From Ornithinibacillus bavariensis (lineage in GTDB: Bacteria; Bacillota; Bacilli; Bacillales; Amphibacillaceae), in NCBI RefSeq assembly GCF_018333235.1, contig NZ_BORP01000005.1:124001-188000 (forward strand): a stretch of 64,000 bases of DNA, written 5' to 3'. The first letter of the stretch is position 1. Every line of letters begins with the position of its first letter. This document shows positions 36,482-46,925 of the stretch, one piece after another. The translations under genes and the position numbers were made by a program. A model generated the notes under the pieces. That model saw only the letters and a list, made by a program, of their open reading frames with translations. It searched no databases and was not told the origin of the DNA.

Positions 36482-36707
36482 AAAAATCCCCACTTCCTAA
36501 TTTCCTTATATATTAAATATATACTAAGAGTTCACTCTATAACTAATTGAAATAACTTACTTATTCCTTTCCCACTTTTCCGGCTCTAAAATGCACGTTT
36601 TCCCCCCCTCTTTTTCCAACTGTTTTTTCACCTTTTTTCTATGTTGCGTAATGGAAAGAAGAAAAAACCGAGTAAAGACAAGGGATGAACATAAAAAAGA
36701 CCCGGAA

Positions 36708-36762
36708 ATCGGAAATGTTTATTTTCACGAAAACCGGATCTGAATCGGAAAATGTTTATTTT
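36708..36762. repeat. Short direct repeats downstream of rlmCD
   Basis: ATCGGAAATGTTTATTTT (36708-36725) recurs as ATCGGAAAATGTTTATTTT (36744-36762), and a third partial copy ATTGTTTATTTT reaches the rlmCD stop. The 36494-36780 gap holds no gene. Confidence 0.45.
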
Positions 36763-36780
36763 AATAAGGGATTGTTTATT

Positions 36781-38166
36781 TTAAATAGACAACCTTCTCT
36801 CCAACCAAACCACACTCTCAATATGCATGCTCTGTGGGAACATATCTACTGGCTGGACTTCTTTTGTTTCATATCCACCGTCTTCTAAAATACGTAAGTC
36901 ACGTGCTAATGTTGATGGATTACAAGATACATACACAATCCGCTTCGGACCCATTTCAATCATGGCATTAAGCAATCCTTCATCACAGCCCCTGCGTGGA
37001 GGATCTACTACAATGACGTCCGGCCTTAATCCCTCTTCCTTCCATCTTGGCATAACTTCTTCAGCAGTTCCTACTGCAAATTCGACATTAGTCATTCCAT
37101 TTAGCTTCGCATTCACCTTTGCATCCGCAATCGCCTCCGGAACAACCTCGACACCATAAACCTTTTTAGCTTTCTGTGCTAAGAAAAGAGATATCGTTCC
37201 AATTCCACAATATGCATCAATGACCGTATCTTCCTCATTAATTGCAGCATATTCCAATGCTTTCTCATAAAGTCGTTTCGTTTGTGTCGGATTCACCTGG
37301 TAGAAGGATTTAGCCGAGATAGCAAAGCGAACCTGCCCAATTGAATCATAAATATATTCTTGTCCCCAAAGCACCTTTGTCTGATCCCCTAATATCACGT
37401 TGGTACGTGCAGGATTAATATTATGGATGATGGACTTTACGTTCGGATATGTCTCGGTCAACTCACGAATAAACTCATCTACATGAGGTAAGTTCTTAGT
37501 ACGCGTAATTAATACAATCATCGTTTCCTTTGTTTCTTGACCAGTTCGGACCATAATATGACGCAAGACGCCAGTATGACTTTTCTCGTCATAGGCTTCA
37601 ATCCCTACCCGATTGGCAATTCGTCTTACAGCTTCTACCATCCGATCATTCAAGTCCTCCTGAACGACACATGTGTCCATATCATCAATGATTTGATGGC
37701 TTCGCATTTGATAGAATCCCGTAATCAGCTCTCCATCCTTCTCTCCAACTGGAATGGAAACCTTATTTCGGTATCGCCACGGATCCTCCATCCCAATCGT
37801 TGGGTGTACCGGAACATGGTCCAAATGTGCAATTTTATGCATCACATTTTTAACCTGTTGCTGTTTCATCGCTAGCTGGAGATTGTAGCTCATATGCTGA
37901 ATTTGGCAGCCTCCACATTTGTAGAAGACATCACAAGGAGGCTCGACCCTCTCTGGACTCGGATTTTTCACCTCAAGAAGCTTCCCAAAGCCGAAGTTTT
38001 TATTTACTTTTACTACCTTAACGGTTGCTTCCTCACCAGGAAGTCCATACGGTACAAATAATGGATAGCCATCTATTTTTCCAACGCCGTTCCCTTCATG
38101 GGTTAGATCCTCGAAACGAAGGGTGATGGTATCATTCTTTTTCACTGGTATAGCTTGTTTTGCCAT
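36781..38166 (-). CDS. rlmCD: 23S rRNA (uracil-C5)-methyltransferase RlmCD
   Basis: A 461-residue enzyme. TRAM domain (about 1-68), 4Fe-4S cysteines C78, C84, C87 (CDVFYKCGGC) and C166, SAM motif DAYCGIGTISLFLA, DPPRRGC and catalytic Cys in VSCNPSTLARDL. The locus next to dgkB and gatCAB equals that of B. subtilis yefA, shown to modify U747 and U1939 of 23S rRNA. The window's other RumA homologue (7488-8879) is therefore the extra copy. It starts 88 bp after the dgkB stop. Confidence 0.93.
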   Translation of the reverse strand: MAKQAIPVKKNDTITLRFEDLTHEGNGVGKIDGYPLFVPYGLPGEEATVKVVKVNKNFGFGKLLEVKNPSPERVEPPCDVFYKCGGCQIQHMSYNLQLAMKQQQVKNVMHKIAHLDHVPVHPTIGMEDPWRYRNKVSIPVGEKDGELITGFYQMRSHQIIDDMDTCVVQEDLNDRMVEAVRRIANRVGIEAYDEKSHTGVLRHIMVRTGQETKETMIVLITRTKNLPHVDEFIRELTETYPNVKSIIHNINPARTNVILGDQTKVLWGQEYIYDSIGQVRFAISAKSFYQVNPTQTKRLYEKALEYAAINEEDTVIDAYCGIGTISLFLAQKAKKVYGVEVVPEAIADAKVNAKLNGMTNVEFAVGTAEEVMPRWKEEGLRPDVIVVDPPRRGCDEGLLNAMIEMGPKRIVYVSCNPSTLARDLRILEDGGYETKEVQPVDMFPQSMHIESVVWLERRLSI

Positions 38167-38244
38167 TTATGTATCTTCCTTCACGATCTTATTTACTGCT
38201 CTTTATCTTATCATACCTTTTGGAAAAAATTATATGATATGAAA

Positions 38245-38272
38245 GGAGACTACCGATTAATTAGTAGTCTCC
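38245..38272 (-). terminator. Terminator overlapping the dgkB stop codon
   Basis: Stem GGAGACTAC / GTAGTCTCC with a 10-nt loop spans the dgkB stop, followed by CCTTTCAT on the minus strand. The weak U-run suggests partial read-through into rlmCD. Confidence 0.55.
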
Positions 38273-39168
38273 CTATTCAAATAGGACTCGGGCACAAAAA
38301 ACTCAATATGCTGCTGTAAATTGCGAAATTCTCCTGGTAAAAGTCCACCATATTCTCCGTCTATATTAAGCTGCATCTTGTCCTCTGGGGTTACGATAAT
38401 ATGCTTTGCTTTCGTATAGATAACATGCTTATCGTCTAAATGAGCTCCTCTTAAGGCTAAGGTGACGATACGAATAAACTCTGCTAGATTCGTTTTCCGT
38501 AATATTAACAAATCAAAATACCCATCATCCAAACAAGCATCCGGAGCTAATTTCTCGAATCCACCAACAGAATTTGTATTGGATATTAAAAATAACATAA
38601 TATCTTCTTCTAGAACGGTTCCATCATACTCTATTTTGACATGAGCTGGCTTTAATGATGGTAGCATTTCAATTCCTTTTACATAATAGGCAAGCTGACC
38701 AAGCATCGTTTTTAGCTTACTTGGAACATCATAGGTTAGTTCCGTAAGCTTCCCACCGCCAGCAATATTAATAAAATAATGTTCATTTACTTTCCCTATA
38801 TCTAGAAGCATCGAATGATCTTCTAAAATAACATCTACTGCCTTCTGAATATCCCGAGGAATCGTTAATGCCCTAGCAAAGTCATTCGTAGTTCCTACTG
38901 GAATGACTCCTAGTCTTGGCCGATAATCCTGCTCAGCTATGCCGTTTATTACCTCATTGATTGTTCCATCTCCACCAGCAGCGATAACAACATCATATCT
39001 CCGCTCTACTGCTATTCGTGCAGCCTCGGTTGCATCGCCTTCACCAGTAGTAGCATGTGCCGATGTTTCATATCCAGCTTTTTCCAATTTTTCAAGTACT
39101 GCTGGTAATTCCTTTTTAAATGCCTCTCGGCCAGAAGTAGGATTATAAATTATACGGGCCCTTTTCAT
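38257..39168 (-). CDS. dgkB: Diacylglycerol kinase (DagK/DgkB family)
   Basis: A 303-residue lipid kinase with the N-terminal IYNPTSGRE, nucleotide-binding VIAAGGDGTINEVINGI (GGDGT at about 64-68), VGTTNDFARAL, and the C-terminal beta-rich domain with NSVGGFEKLAPDACLDDGYF. It phosphorylates diacylglycerol released by lipoteichoic acid synthesis, returning it to phosphatidic acid. It lies in the usual gatCAB-dgkB-rlmCD neighbourhood. Confidence 0.93.
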   Translation of the reverse strand: MKRARIIYNPTSGREAFKKELPAVLEKLEKAGYETSAHATTGEGDATEAARIAVERRYDVVIAAGGDGTINEVINGIAEQDYRPRLGVIPVGTTNDFARALTIPRDIQKAVDVILEDHSMLLDIGKVNEHYFINIAGGGKLTELTYDVPSKLKTMLGQLAYYVKGIEMLPSLKPAHVKIEYDGTVLEEDIMLFLISNTNSVGGFEKLAPDACLDDGYFDLLILRKTNLAEFIRIVTLALRGAHLDDKHVIYTKAKHIIVTPEDKMQLNIDGEYGGLLPGEFRNLQQHIEFFVPESYLNRETTN

Positions 39169-39418
39169 CTTACTTGTCCCCTCTCCAATGCTACATTATG
39201 CTAGAAACATATATAATAGTCTTTCTTTTAAATAAGTAGATAATTTTTCATGCATTATTATCATAGCCATATTTTTGGGTTTTGAAAAGCATTACGAAAA
39301 AAATTAACTTTAATTGCTTTTACTATCACTTTTTCTAGTATTTCTTAGAAAAGGTCTGTAAATTTATCCCCAGTATCCTTTTACCAGCTTTCTGAAAAAC
39401 TATGAAAATAGAAAAAAA

Positions 39419-39448
39419 ACAGGCTGTCGAGATTAATCGACAGCCTGT
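39419..39448 (-). terminator. Strong terminator of the chemoreceptor gene
   Basis: 12-bp perfect stem ACAGGCTGTCGA / TCGACAGCCTGT with a 6-nt loop, then eight Ts on the minus strand. The 39169-39410 gap holds only promoter DNA for dgkB and no gene. Confidence 0.85.
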
Positions 39449-39482
39449 AGTGACGGTACACTACTTTTCAGTGTGCTTAATT

Positions 39483-41495
39483 TTATTTGTTTGTAAGCTT
39501 AAAGTTCTCAACTAATTGGTGCAGTTCTTCTGCAACCGTAGTTAATGAAGCAGCAGAACCTGCAATTTCTTCCATCGATGCAAGCTGTTGTTGTGTAGAC
39601 GCTGAAACATTTTGTGTTTCGTCTGAAATTGTGTTCCCTATTAACGCTACCTCTTGGAATGTATTGTTAAATTGCTCTGTAGCCGAGGAAATTTCTTTTA
39701 TTTCCGTAGTAATGCGCATAATCTGATTACTAATAGTGTCTACATAACCAGTTATATTTTTAAACGACAGACCGGCATTATTGGCAATATCTATTCCTTT
39801 TTCTACTTCTGCAGTTGCTGTTTCCATTGATTTAACTGTATTGATTGTTTCTGTTTGGATTGTTCCTATTACATCTTTTATTTGTTCAGCCGAGTGTGAA
39901 GATTGTTCAGCGAGCTTACGAACCTCATCTGCTACGACAGCAAAGCCTTTGCCGTGTTCTCCAGCTCTTGCTGCTTCTATCGCTGCATTTAATGCTAGTA
40001 AATTCGTTTGTTCAGAGATATCGGTAATAACATCAACAATATTACTAATTTGTTCAGATAGCTTACCGAGCCCTTCAATATTACTAGAAAGCTCATGAGT
40101 ATTTTGCTTAATATATTCCATCTGCGTAATTGTTGTACCCAGAGCGTTGTTTCCTTCAGTTACTGCTGACTTTGCATTCGTAGCTGTACTAGAAACTTCA
40201 TCAGAGCTTAATGCAATTTGATTTATCGACTCTGCCATTTCTTGTGCTAATTTAGAGCTTTGTGAAATACTACTATTTTGATTATCCATGCTCATTGCAA
40301 CTTCTTGAACCGATGTAGAGATTTGTTCGGTTGCTGAAGTATTTTGATCTGTACTTGCATTTAATTCTTCCGCAGCTCCCGCTAGGCTTATCGATTTATC
40401 TCGAACCTGAAGAATAACTTGATTTAGGTTTTCACGCATCGTATTAAATGCCTGAGCCAATGTTCCTAATTCATCATTTCGTTTTAAGTCGATAGCAACA
40501 CTTAGATCACCTTGACTCATCGTATTACTTGCATCCATCAATTCCTTGATTGGCTTTGAAATAGAACGAGTAATGAACACGATTAATATCCCACCAAGTA
40601 ATAAAGATGCCACAATGACAATTAAAGTAGTATTCAGTATCGGTCTTACTCCTTGTTTGATTTCATCATCATACATCGTACCAACAATTTTCCAACCAGT
40701 TAATTCACTTGTATCAAATGCTGATTGCATTTGTTCGCCTTCTATTTGATAGCTGAGTTCCCCTTCGGTTGTCTTATATAGTTCTTCTAAAAATGATTCT
40801 GTTGCTTCTGTTCCTGCTTCATTAGTAGGATGGCTAATATATTTCTTTGTTCCGTCTAATAAGAACATATATCCCCCCTCACCAATAGTTACAGAGTTAA
40901 TAATTTCAGTTAGGTTTCCTAATTCTAAATTCACCCCAACTACACCCTTATTATCTGCAGTCACCTTAGCAATTGTAACAACAATCTCACCAGAGGATGA
41001 CGAAACATATGGATCCGTTACTACCACATTTCCTCTATCGGCAATTGCCTGCTCGTACCACGGGCGTTTTCTTGGATCATAATCTGGTGGATTCACAAAA
41101 GATGAAGGAGCATTCATAAATTCCCCTGTTTCTGTACCAACATAAATTTGTTCGTATACAGCATCTTTGGACTTCTGTATTTCGTCTAATATGTCCCTTG
41201 TTCTATCATCATGATCATCTTTTATATCGGTAGTATTAATTGTGTTAGCTAAATAATTAACAATATCCATCTGATTTAGAACAAATTGATCTACCGTTTG
41301 TCTCATGATACTGACATTCTTTTGTGCAGAATCTATCATACTTTTTTCCATATTTGAACTGGAGCTCTGATAAGAAATCGCTCCAATTGCGATAGTTGGA
41401 ATTAATAAGACGATCAAGAAAGAAACGACAAGCCTATTTCTTAAACTTATTGATTTAGTCCTTTTTTTCTCTTTGTTTGTTTTACCCTTCAACAC
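39483..41495 (-). CDS. Methyl-accepting chemotaxis protein with dCache sensor
   Basis: About 670 residues: membrane helix 1 (about 20-40), extracellular double-Cache domain (about 45-290, with [14 protein letters not shown] typical of dCache_1), helix 2 (about 293-315), HAMP (about 316-370), and the cytoplasmic signalling domain whose hairpin tip reads [20 protein letters not shown]. Start GTG 41495 is chosen because AGGAGG lies seven bases upstream; the in-frame ATG at 41513 is before that site. dCache receptors usually bind amino acids or small carboxylates. It is inserted between gatB and dgkB, relative to the B. subtilis order (yerO/yerP there). Confidence 0.93.
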   Translation of the reverse strand: MLKGKTNKEKKRTKSISLRNRLVVSFLIVLLIPTIAIGAISYQSSSSNMEKSMIDSAQKNVSIMRQTVDQFVLNQMDIVNYLANTINTTDIKDDHDDRTRDILDEIQKSKDAVYEQIYVGTETGEFMNAPSSFVNPPDYDPRKRPWYEQAIADRGNVVVTDPYVSSSSGEIVVTIAKVTADNKGVVGVNLELGNLTEIINSVTIGEGGYMFLLDGTKKYISHPTNEAGTEATESFLEELYKTTEGELSYQIEGEQMQSAFDTSELTGWKIVGTMYDDEIKQGVRPILNTTLIVIVASLLLGGILIVFITRSISKPIKELMDASNTMSQGDLSVAIDLKRNDELGTLAQAFNTMRENLNQVILQVRDKSISLAGAAEELNASTDQNTSATEQISTSVQEVAMSMDNQNSSISQSSKLAQEMAESINQIALSSDEVSSTATNAKSAVTEGNNALGTTITQMEYIKQNTHELSSNIEGLGKLSEQISNIVDVITDISEQTNLLALNAAIEAARAGEHGKGFAVVADEVRKLAEQSSHSAEQIKDVIGTIQTETINTVKSMETATAEVEKGIDIANNAGLSFKNITGYVDTISNQIMRITTEIKEISSATEQFNNTFQEVALIGNTISDETQNVSASTQQQLASMEEIAGSAASLTTVAEELHQLVENFKLTNK

Positions 41496-41645
41496 AACAT
41501 TTCCTCCTAACATTATGTAAATATTTTCACAAAGTCTATATCGGACTAAACTCCTAATTTGTTTATCTTTTTTAAGATAATAAAACTACTATGAAAAATT
41601 CGATAATTACATCAACTTTTTATAAAAGAGAAGTTGTATAATAAA

Positions 41646-41677
41646 AAAGCCTGCAGAATGTGTATTCTGCAGGCTTT
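41646..41677 (-). terminator. Terminator of the gatCAB operon
   Basis: AAAGCCTGCAGAAT / ATTCTGCAGGCTTT perfect stem with a 4-nt loop and A/T runs at both ends, 13 bp after the gatB stop. Confidence 0.88.
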
Positions 41678-41689
41678 GATTTTTAATGG

Positions 41690-43120
41690 CTATCGTTTAT
41701 CCATTTCCTCTATCAAAATCTTGTTAACCATTGGTGGGTTAGCTTGTCCTTTGGTTGCTTTCATTACTTGTCCTACAAGGAAACCAAGTGCACGGTCTTT
41801 ACCATTTTTATAATCAATAATAGATTGTTCATTTTCATTTAAAATTCCTGTAATCACTTCACGTAATTGACCTTCATCTGAAATCTGAACTAGACCTTTT
41901 GCTTTAACGATTTCTTCTGGATCGCCACCCTTTTCAACTAATTCAGCAAAGACTTTCTTCGCTATCTTAGATGAAATAGTACCTTCCTCAATAAGTTTAA
42001 TCATTTTTCCTAAACCTTCTGGAGTTAATGCAAGGTCATGAAGTTCTTTTAAATGCTTGTTCATGTATCCAGATACTTCACCCATTAACCAGTTAGATGC
42101 AAGCTTAATGTCAGCACCATTTTTGACGGTTTCTTCAAAGAAATCAGCCATTTCCTTTGAGCTTGTTAGGTTTGTTGCATCATACTCCGATAATCCCAAT
42201 TCCTCGATATAGCGCTGTTTACGGGCATCCGGTAGTTCTGGAATTTCCTTACGAATTCTTTCCTTCCAGGCATCATCGATATAAAGCGGAACTAAGTCTG
42301 GTTCTGGGAAGTAACGGTAATCATCTGATCCTTCTTTAACACGCATCAGAATTGTTTCTTTTGTTTTCTCATCAAAACGACGTGTTTCCTGTAGGATTTC
42401 ACCACCAGATAATAAAACTTTCTCTTGACGTTTTTCTTCAAACTCAAGACCCTTTTGAACAAAAGCAAAGGAGTTTAAGTTCTTTAATTCTGTTTTCGTT
42501 CCAAATTCCTTTTGTCCATATGGACGAAGAGAAATGTTCGCATCACAGCGAAGTGACCCTTCCTGCATTTTCACATCGGAAACACCAGTGTATTGAATAA
42601 TTGTTTTTAACTTCTCTAAATAAGCATATGCCTCTTCAGGTGTACGCATATCTGGTTCAGATACGATTTCAATTAACGGTGTTCCTTGACGGTTAAAATC
42701 AACATAAGAATATCCATCTTCACCATGTGTTAATTTACCTGCATCCTCTTCTAGGTGAACTCTAGTAATACCGATTTTTTTCTTTTTACCGCCTACTTCA
42801 ATTTCAATCCAGCCATGTTCGCCAATTGGTTGATCAAATTGTGAGATTTGATATGCCTTTGGATTGTCTGGGTAGAAGTAGTTTTTTCGGTCAAATTTCG
42901 TATCTGTTGCGATTTCGCAATTTAATGCCATAGCCGCCTTCATTGCAAAGTTTACAGCTTCTTCGTTTAGAACTGGTAGTACACCTGGATATCCTAAGTC
43001 AATTGGGTTCACGTTTGTATTTGGTTCAGCACCAAAGGCATTTGGGCTTGGACTGAATATTTTTGACTTCGTTTTTAATTCCACGTGCACTTCAAGACCA
43101 ATAATCGTTTCAAAATTCAT
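41690..43120 (-). CDS. gatB: Aspartyl/glutamyl-tRNA amidotransferase subunit B
   Basis: A 476-residue subunit with the GatB signature [18 protein letters not shown] at the N-terminus, LPVLNEEAV, the [20 protein letters not shown] block (about 148-167) and the C-terminal YqeY-like tail that grips tRNA. It activates Glu on misacylated Glu-tRNA(Gln) (or Asp-tRNA(Asn)) for amidation with ammonia from GatA. Its start codon overlaps the gatA stop by one base (TAATG), showing coupling. Confidence 0.97.
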   Translation of the reverse strand: MNFETIIGLEVHVELKTKSKIFSPSPNAFGAEPNTNVNPIDLGYPGVLPVLNEEAVNFAMKAAMALNCEIATDTKFDRKNYFYPDNPKAYQISQFDQPIGEHGWIEIEVGGKKKKIGITRVHLEEDAGKLTHGEDGYSYVDFNRQGTPLIEIVSEPDMRTPEEAYAYLEKLKTIIQYTGVSDVKMQEGSLRCDANISLRPYGQKEFGTKTELKNLNSFAFVQKGLEFEEKRQEKVLLSGGEILQETRRFDEKTKETILMRVKEGSDDYRYFPEPDLVPLYIDDAWKERIRKEIPELPDARKQRYIEELGLSEYDATNLTSSKEMADFFEETVKNGADIKLASNWLMGEVSGYMNKHLKELHDLALTPEGLGKMIKLIEEGTISSKIAKKVFAELVEKGGDPEEIVKAKGLVQISDEGQLREVITGILNENEQSIIDYKNGKDRALGFLVGQVMKATKGQANPPMVNKILIEEMDKR

Positions 43121-44586
43121 TAGTTTGCACCTCCGATTTGAGGTCGTTTTGTATGATGATCAGTTGCCTGCTCAAATGCATGTGCTGCACGGTATACCGT
43201 AGCTTCATCAAAATGCTTTCCAATAATCTGTAATCCAATTGGTAGGCCATCTGGTGAGAAGCCACATGGAATGGAAATACCTGGAACTCCAGCAAGGTTA
43301 ACTGGAATCGTTAAAATATCATTTGCATACATGGTTAATGGATCATCGATTTTTTCTCCTACCTTAAAAGCAGGAGTTGGTGTAGTTGGCCCAATTACCA
43401 CATCATATGTTTCAAAAATTTTATCGAAATCATTTTTGATTAAGGTACGAACCTTCTGCGCTTTCTTATAGTAAGCATCATAATAACCTGAGCTTAATGC
43501 AAAGGTACCTAGCATAATACGACGCTTAACCTCTTCACCAAAGCCTTCACTACGAGACTTTTTAAACATATCAATCATATTCTCTGCTTTTTCTGAGCGA
43601 ACTCCATACCGAACACCATCAAATCGTGCAAGATTTGCAGAAGCCTCAGATGAAGAAATTAAATAATATGCTGCCACAGCATATTTAGAATGAGGTAGAG
43701 AGACCTCTTCCCATGTTGCACCAAGTGATTCATAAACCCTTAGCGCCTCTAATACTGCCTCTTTCACCTCAGGATTTACACCCTCTGCCAAATATTCTTT
43801 CGGTACAGCAATCTTCAATCCTTTTACATCACCAGTTAAAGACTCAGTATACGTAGGAATATCAATATTAGCACTTGTGGCATCCATCTTGTCATGACCA
43901 GCAATAACTTCTAATACTCTTGCATTATCTTCTACTGTACGGGTTAACGGACCAATTTGATCAAGTGATGATGCAAATGCAACTAATCCAAAACGAGATA
44001 CAAGACCATATGTAGGCTTTAATCCAACCACTCCACAAAATGCAGCTGGTTGACGAATAGAACCACCTGTATCAGAGCCAAGAGAAAATAACACTTCCCC
44101 TGCAGCTACTGCTGCTGCTGAGCCACCACTAGATCCTCCTGGAACATAATCCGTATTCCAAGGGTTACGTGTTGGTGTGAAGCTTGAGTTTTCATTAGAA
44201 GAACCCATCGCAAACTCATCCATATTTAATTTTCCAATGGTTATCGATTTCTCAGCATTCAATTTTTCAACAACAGTTGCATCATAAAGGGGATCATTAA
44301 AGTTTCGTAAGAACTGACTGGCACATGTTGTACGTAATCCCTTCGTTACGATATTATCTTTAATTCCAGCAGGGATACCGAATAATTTTGCTATAGTATC
44401 CTCAAGTGAATCCAATTCCTTCGCTTTCGAACGAGCATTTTCTTCATCTAATGTTAAGAATGCATGCACCTTATCGTCTACTTCTTTGATTCGTTTATAA
44501 GAAGTGTCCACAAGATCACTAACGGTAATCTCTTTATTATGTAATTTCGCTTCTAATTCTTTTATACTATGATCAAACAATGACAT
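43120..44586 (-). CDS. gatA: Aspartyl/glutamyl-tRNA amidotransferase subunit A
   Basis: A 488-residue amidase with the Ser-cisSer-Lys triad visible: Lys in GIKDNI (about 79), [13 protein letters not shown] (about 152-164) and Ser in [15 protein letters not shown] (about 174-188). It releases ammonia from glutamine for GatB. Second gene of gatC-gatA-gatB, 12 bp after gatC. Confidence 0.97.
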   Translation of the reverse strand: MSLFDHSIKELEAKLHNKEITVSDLVDTSYKRIKEVDDKVHAFLTLDEENARSKAKELDSLEDTIAKLFGIPAGIKDNIVTKGLRTTCASQFLRNFNDPLYDATVVEKLNAEKSITIGKLNMDEFAMGSSNENSSFTPTRNPWNTDYVPGGSSGGSAAAVAAGEVLFSLGSDTGGSIRQPAAFCGVVGLKPTYGLVSRFGLVAFASSLDQIGPLTRTVEDNARVLEVIAGHDKMDATSANIDIPTYTESLTGDVKGLKIAVPKEYLAEGVNPEVKEAVLEALRVYESLGATWEEVSLPHSKYAVAAYYLISSSEASANLARFDGVRYGVRSEKAENMIDMFKKSRSEGFGEEVKRRIMLGTFALSSGYYDAYYKKAQKVRTLIKNDFDKIFETYDVVIGPTTPTPAFKVGEKIDDPLTMYANDILTIPVNLAGVPGISIPCGFSPDGLPIGLQIIGKHFDEATVYRAAHAFEQATDHHTKRPQIGGAN

Positions 44587-44598
44587 TGTGTTCCCTCC

Positions 44599-44889
44599 TT
44601 ATTCCAGAATTGATGGTACTCGGAATTGTCCATCCTTGTGATCAGGAGCATTTTTTAATGCCTCTTCTCGTGTAATCCAATGTCTAGGCTCGTCCTTACG
44701 CATCACATTTTTAAGGTCTAATACGTGAGTTGTAGGCTCAATCCCATCTGTATCGATTTCGTTTAATTGCTCTGCAAACGAAATAATCGCACTTAGATGG
44801 TCTGTAAACATTTCAGCTTCTTCTTCTGTTATTTCAAGGCGAGCAAGATTCGCAACATGCTTCACTTGTTCCTTTGTAATACTAGCCAT
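44599..44889 (-). CDS. gatC: Aspartyl/glutamyl-tRNA amidotransferase subunit C
   Basis: A 96-residue subunit with the typical [20 protein letters not shown] start and [19 protein letters not shown] toward the C-terminus. It stabilises the GatA/GatB interface. First gene of the operon, with a strong ribosome site (GGTGGAGG). Confidence 0.96.
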   Translation of the reverse strand: MASITKEQVKHVANLARLEITEEEAEMFTDHLSAIISFAEQLNEIDTDGIEPTTHVLDLKNVMRKDEPRHWITREEALKNAPDHKDGQFRVPSILE

Positions 44890-45018
44890 TTTTTTGCACC
44901 TCCACCAATATATTGTATACTATCCAATTGATATAAAAAATCATCTACAATACTATTGATAATAGCAGAATTCCCTAGGCTTAGGCAAATTTTAGGGGAA
45001 TACGTACATACGAAAAGA

Positions 45019-45043
45019 GGACACTTCTAGTACCGAAGTGTCC
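45019..45043 (-). terminator. Terminator of the symporter gene
   Basis: GGACACTTC / GAAGTGTCC stem with a 7-nt loop, then TCTTTTC on the minus strand, 20 bp past the putP stop. Confidence 0.75.
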
Positions 45044-45062
45044 AGCCTGTTTGTAACTCATT

Positions 45063-46601
45063 TCATTTTGATTGTGCTCTTGCCTGATCAAATTCTGTCT
45101 TCATTTCAATTGTTGGTCTACCTAGTAAACTGACGAATACCGTAAATAATAGGTTTAGGATAAAGCCTGGGACAATTTCATATAAATCAAATATTCCACC
45201 CTTTAAGAAACCTCCCCATATTACTACGGTTAACGCACCTGCAATGATACCTGCTAATGCACCATTTCTTGTGATGCCTTTCCAAAACAATGACAACAAA
45301 ATAGTCGGCCCAAATGCTGCACCAAAGCCAGCCCACGCATAGCCAACAAGTTCGAGAACAGAGCTTTCTGGATTCAATGCTATGATAGTCGCTATTAGTG
45401 CGATAACTACGGTTGCTATTCTACCTACCCAAACTAGTTCTTTATCAGATGCCTTTCTTCTAAAGATAGCTTTATAAAAATCCTCTGCAACAGCTGATGA
45501 AGATACTAGTAATTGAGAATCAATGGTGCTCATAATAGCAGACAAAATAGCTGCAAGTAGGATTCCTGCTATAACTGGGTGGAATAAAATTTGCGAGAAG
45601 GCGATAAAGATTGTTTCTTCATTATCCAATACTTGAATACCACCTTGTTCGATAACCTTAATACCGATATCACTTAATACACCTACATCCTGTGTACTGA
45701 TAAATGCAATCCCTGCAAACCCAGTAAAAATTGCACCATATAGTCCTAGAATCATCCACGTTGTACCAATAACTTTTGCTTTTGGTACATCTTTATGGGA
45801 CCGTAATGCCATAAAACGCACTAAAATATGTGGCTGGCCGAAATACCCAAGCCCCCAAGCTGCACCAGAAATGATAGCTATCCCACCAGCAAATGTGCCA
45901 AATCCTGCCATAATATCTAAAGCTGACGGATTTAACTTTCCTACCGCTTGAATAGTCGCATCCCAGCTACCGACATGGTTAATTGCCACAATTGGGACAA
46001 CAATTAATGCAAACAGCATTAACAGCCCCTGGAAGAAGTCCGTCCAAACAACAGCCAAAAAGCCCCCTAAGAAAGTATATGAGACCACAACAAGTGCACC
46101 AATCCATAGTGCCAAATGATAGGGTAATCCAAAAGATGCCTCGAACAATGTTGCTCCAGCAACCATGCCAGAGGATGTGTAAAAGGTAAAAAACAAAAGG
46201 ATGACTAGTGCAGAGCTAACACGAAGAATATGTGTATTATCTTTAAAACGATTTTCCAAAAAGTCCGGAATTGTAATCGAATTATTGGAAACCTCTGTAT
46301 ATACTCGAAGTCTTTTCGCGACAAATTGCCAGTTTAAATAAGCACCAACAGCAAGACCAATGGCCATCCACCCACCATAGGCACCACCAAAGCCAGAAAC
46401 ATAAATAGCTCCCGGCAGACCTAAAAGCAGCCAGCCACTCATATCTGAGGCCCCTGCACTAAGCGCCGCTAGGCTTGGACTTAAGGAGCGCCCACCTAAT
46501 ACATAGTCTGATAGATTATTGGTTCGATAATACATGATAATACCAATAATCAGCATTCCAATTAAATATACAATAAAGGTTATTAAAATCGTGATATCCA
46601 C
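45063..46601 (-). CDS. putP: Sodium/proline symporter (PutP/OpuE, SSS family)
   Basis: A 512-residue SSS-family transporter with about 13 helices. Signatures are GRSLSPSLAALSAGASDMSG (about 37-56, Na+ site region), SGFGGAYGGWMAIGLAVGAY, and AILSAIMSTIDSQLLVSSSA (about 353-372). The GTG start at 46601 directly abuts the stop of a 37-residue membrane protein gene, with GGAGG inside that gene's end, so the two are coupled. The position next to gatC is that of B. subtilis opuE (osmoprotective proline uptake), while the P5C dehydrogenase gene nearby points to proline use as a nutrient. Both roles are possible. Confidence 0.93.
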   Translation of the reverse strand: MDITILITFIVYLIGMLIIGIIMYYRTNNLSDYVLGGRSLSPSLAALSAGASDMSGWLLLGLPGAIYVSGFGGAYGGWMAIGLAVGAYLNWQFVAKRLRVYTEVSNNSITIPDFLENRFKDNTHILRVSSALVILLFFTFYTSSGMVAGATLFEASFGLPYHLALWIGALVVVSYTFLGGFLAVVWTDFFQGLLMLFALIVVPIVAINHVGSWDATIQAVGKLNPSALDIMAGFGTFAGGIAIISGAAWGLGYFGQPHILVRFMALRSHKDVPKAKVIGTTWMILGLYGAIFTGFAGIAFISTQDVGVLSDIGIKVIEQGGIQVLDNEETIFIAFSQILFHPVIAGILLAAILSAIMSTIDSQLLVSSSAVAEDFYKAIFRRKASDKELVWVGRIATVVIALIATIIALNPESSVLELVGYAWAGFGAAFGPTILLSLFWKGITRNGALAGIIAGALTVVIWGGFLKGGIFDLYEIVPGFILNLLFTVFVSLLGRPTIEMKTEFDQARAQSK

Positions 46602-46715
46602 TTATTTCCTCCCCCTATTAGCTGTTATTAACGAATAGATAGATAAAATAATCAACAGTGGCATAGGGACAAACATCCAAAACCATGTTGCACCTGTTAA
46701 TGCATACTCCTCCAA
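46602..46715 (-). CDS. Small membrane protein coupled to the proline symporter
   Basis: A 37-residue ORF with a TTG start seven bases after GAGGAGGG. The product MEEYALTGATWFWMFVPMPL continues with one long hydrophobic helix (about 10-31) and ends TANRGRK. Its stop TAA is immediately followed by the GTG start of the symporter, so translation is tightly coupled. Position, size and single helix resemble the small accessory subunits annotated beside SSS and NSS transporters. Whether it is a subunit or just a coupling leader peptide is open. Confidence 0.65.
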   Translation of the reverse strand: MEEYALTGATWFWMFVPMPLLIILSIYSLITANRGRK

Positions 46716-46823
46716 TGCAATACCCTCCTCATTTTGTTTTTTCCTTCCTTATGAAAAGTGTATGCGAGTGGTCTTTTGCTTTACTACTATTTTTAGTGCA
46801 AAACCTCTTTTAAATAAAAAAAG

Positions 46824-46853
46824 ACCTGAAATAGCTTCTAGACTACTTCAGGT
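46824..46853 (-). terminator. Terminator of signalling cassette 2
   Basis: ACCTGAA / TTCAGGT with inner TAG/CTA pairing and, on the minus strand, TCTTTTTTTATTT after the stem. It lies about 73 bp past the pro-peptide stop and upstream of the symporter unit, separating the two. Confidence 0.75.
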
Positions 46854-46925
46854 AAAAATCTATCATATAGTAATAGGGTAAAAACAAAGATTACTGACAA
46901 GCTTAAAAAATTGATTGCTTAGAAA

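Noticed and set aside
29200-36600. Prophage or insertion sequence as the source of the accessory stretch
   Set aside because: No integrase, transposase, phage structural gene, tRNA target or flanking direct repeat could be seen. The stretch is described only as an AT-rich decaying island.
36700-36790. Direct repeats with about 36-bp period as a CRISPR-like array
   Set aside because: Only two full copies and one partial copy, unequal spacing and no cas genes.
36685-36888. Plus-strand open frame over the end of rlmCD
   Set aside because: It is created by the short direct repeats 36708-36762 and the antisense of rlmCD. It has no ribosome site or coding signature.
39483-40098. Long plus-strand frames opposite the chemoreceptor gene
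   Set aside because: Antisense shadows of the repetitive, Ser/Ala/Glu-rich signalling helices. The minus-strand protein has all MCP domains.
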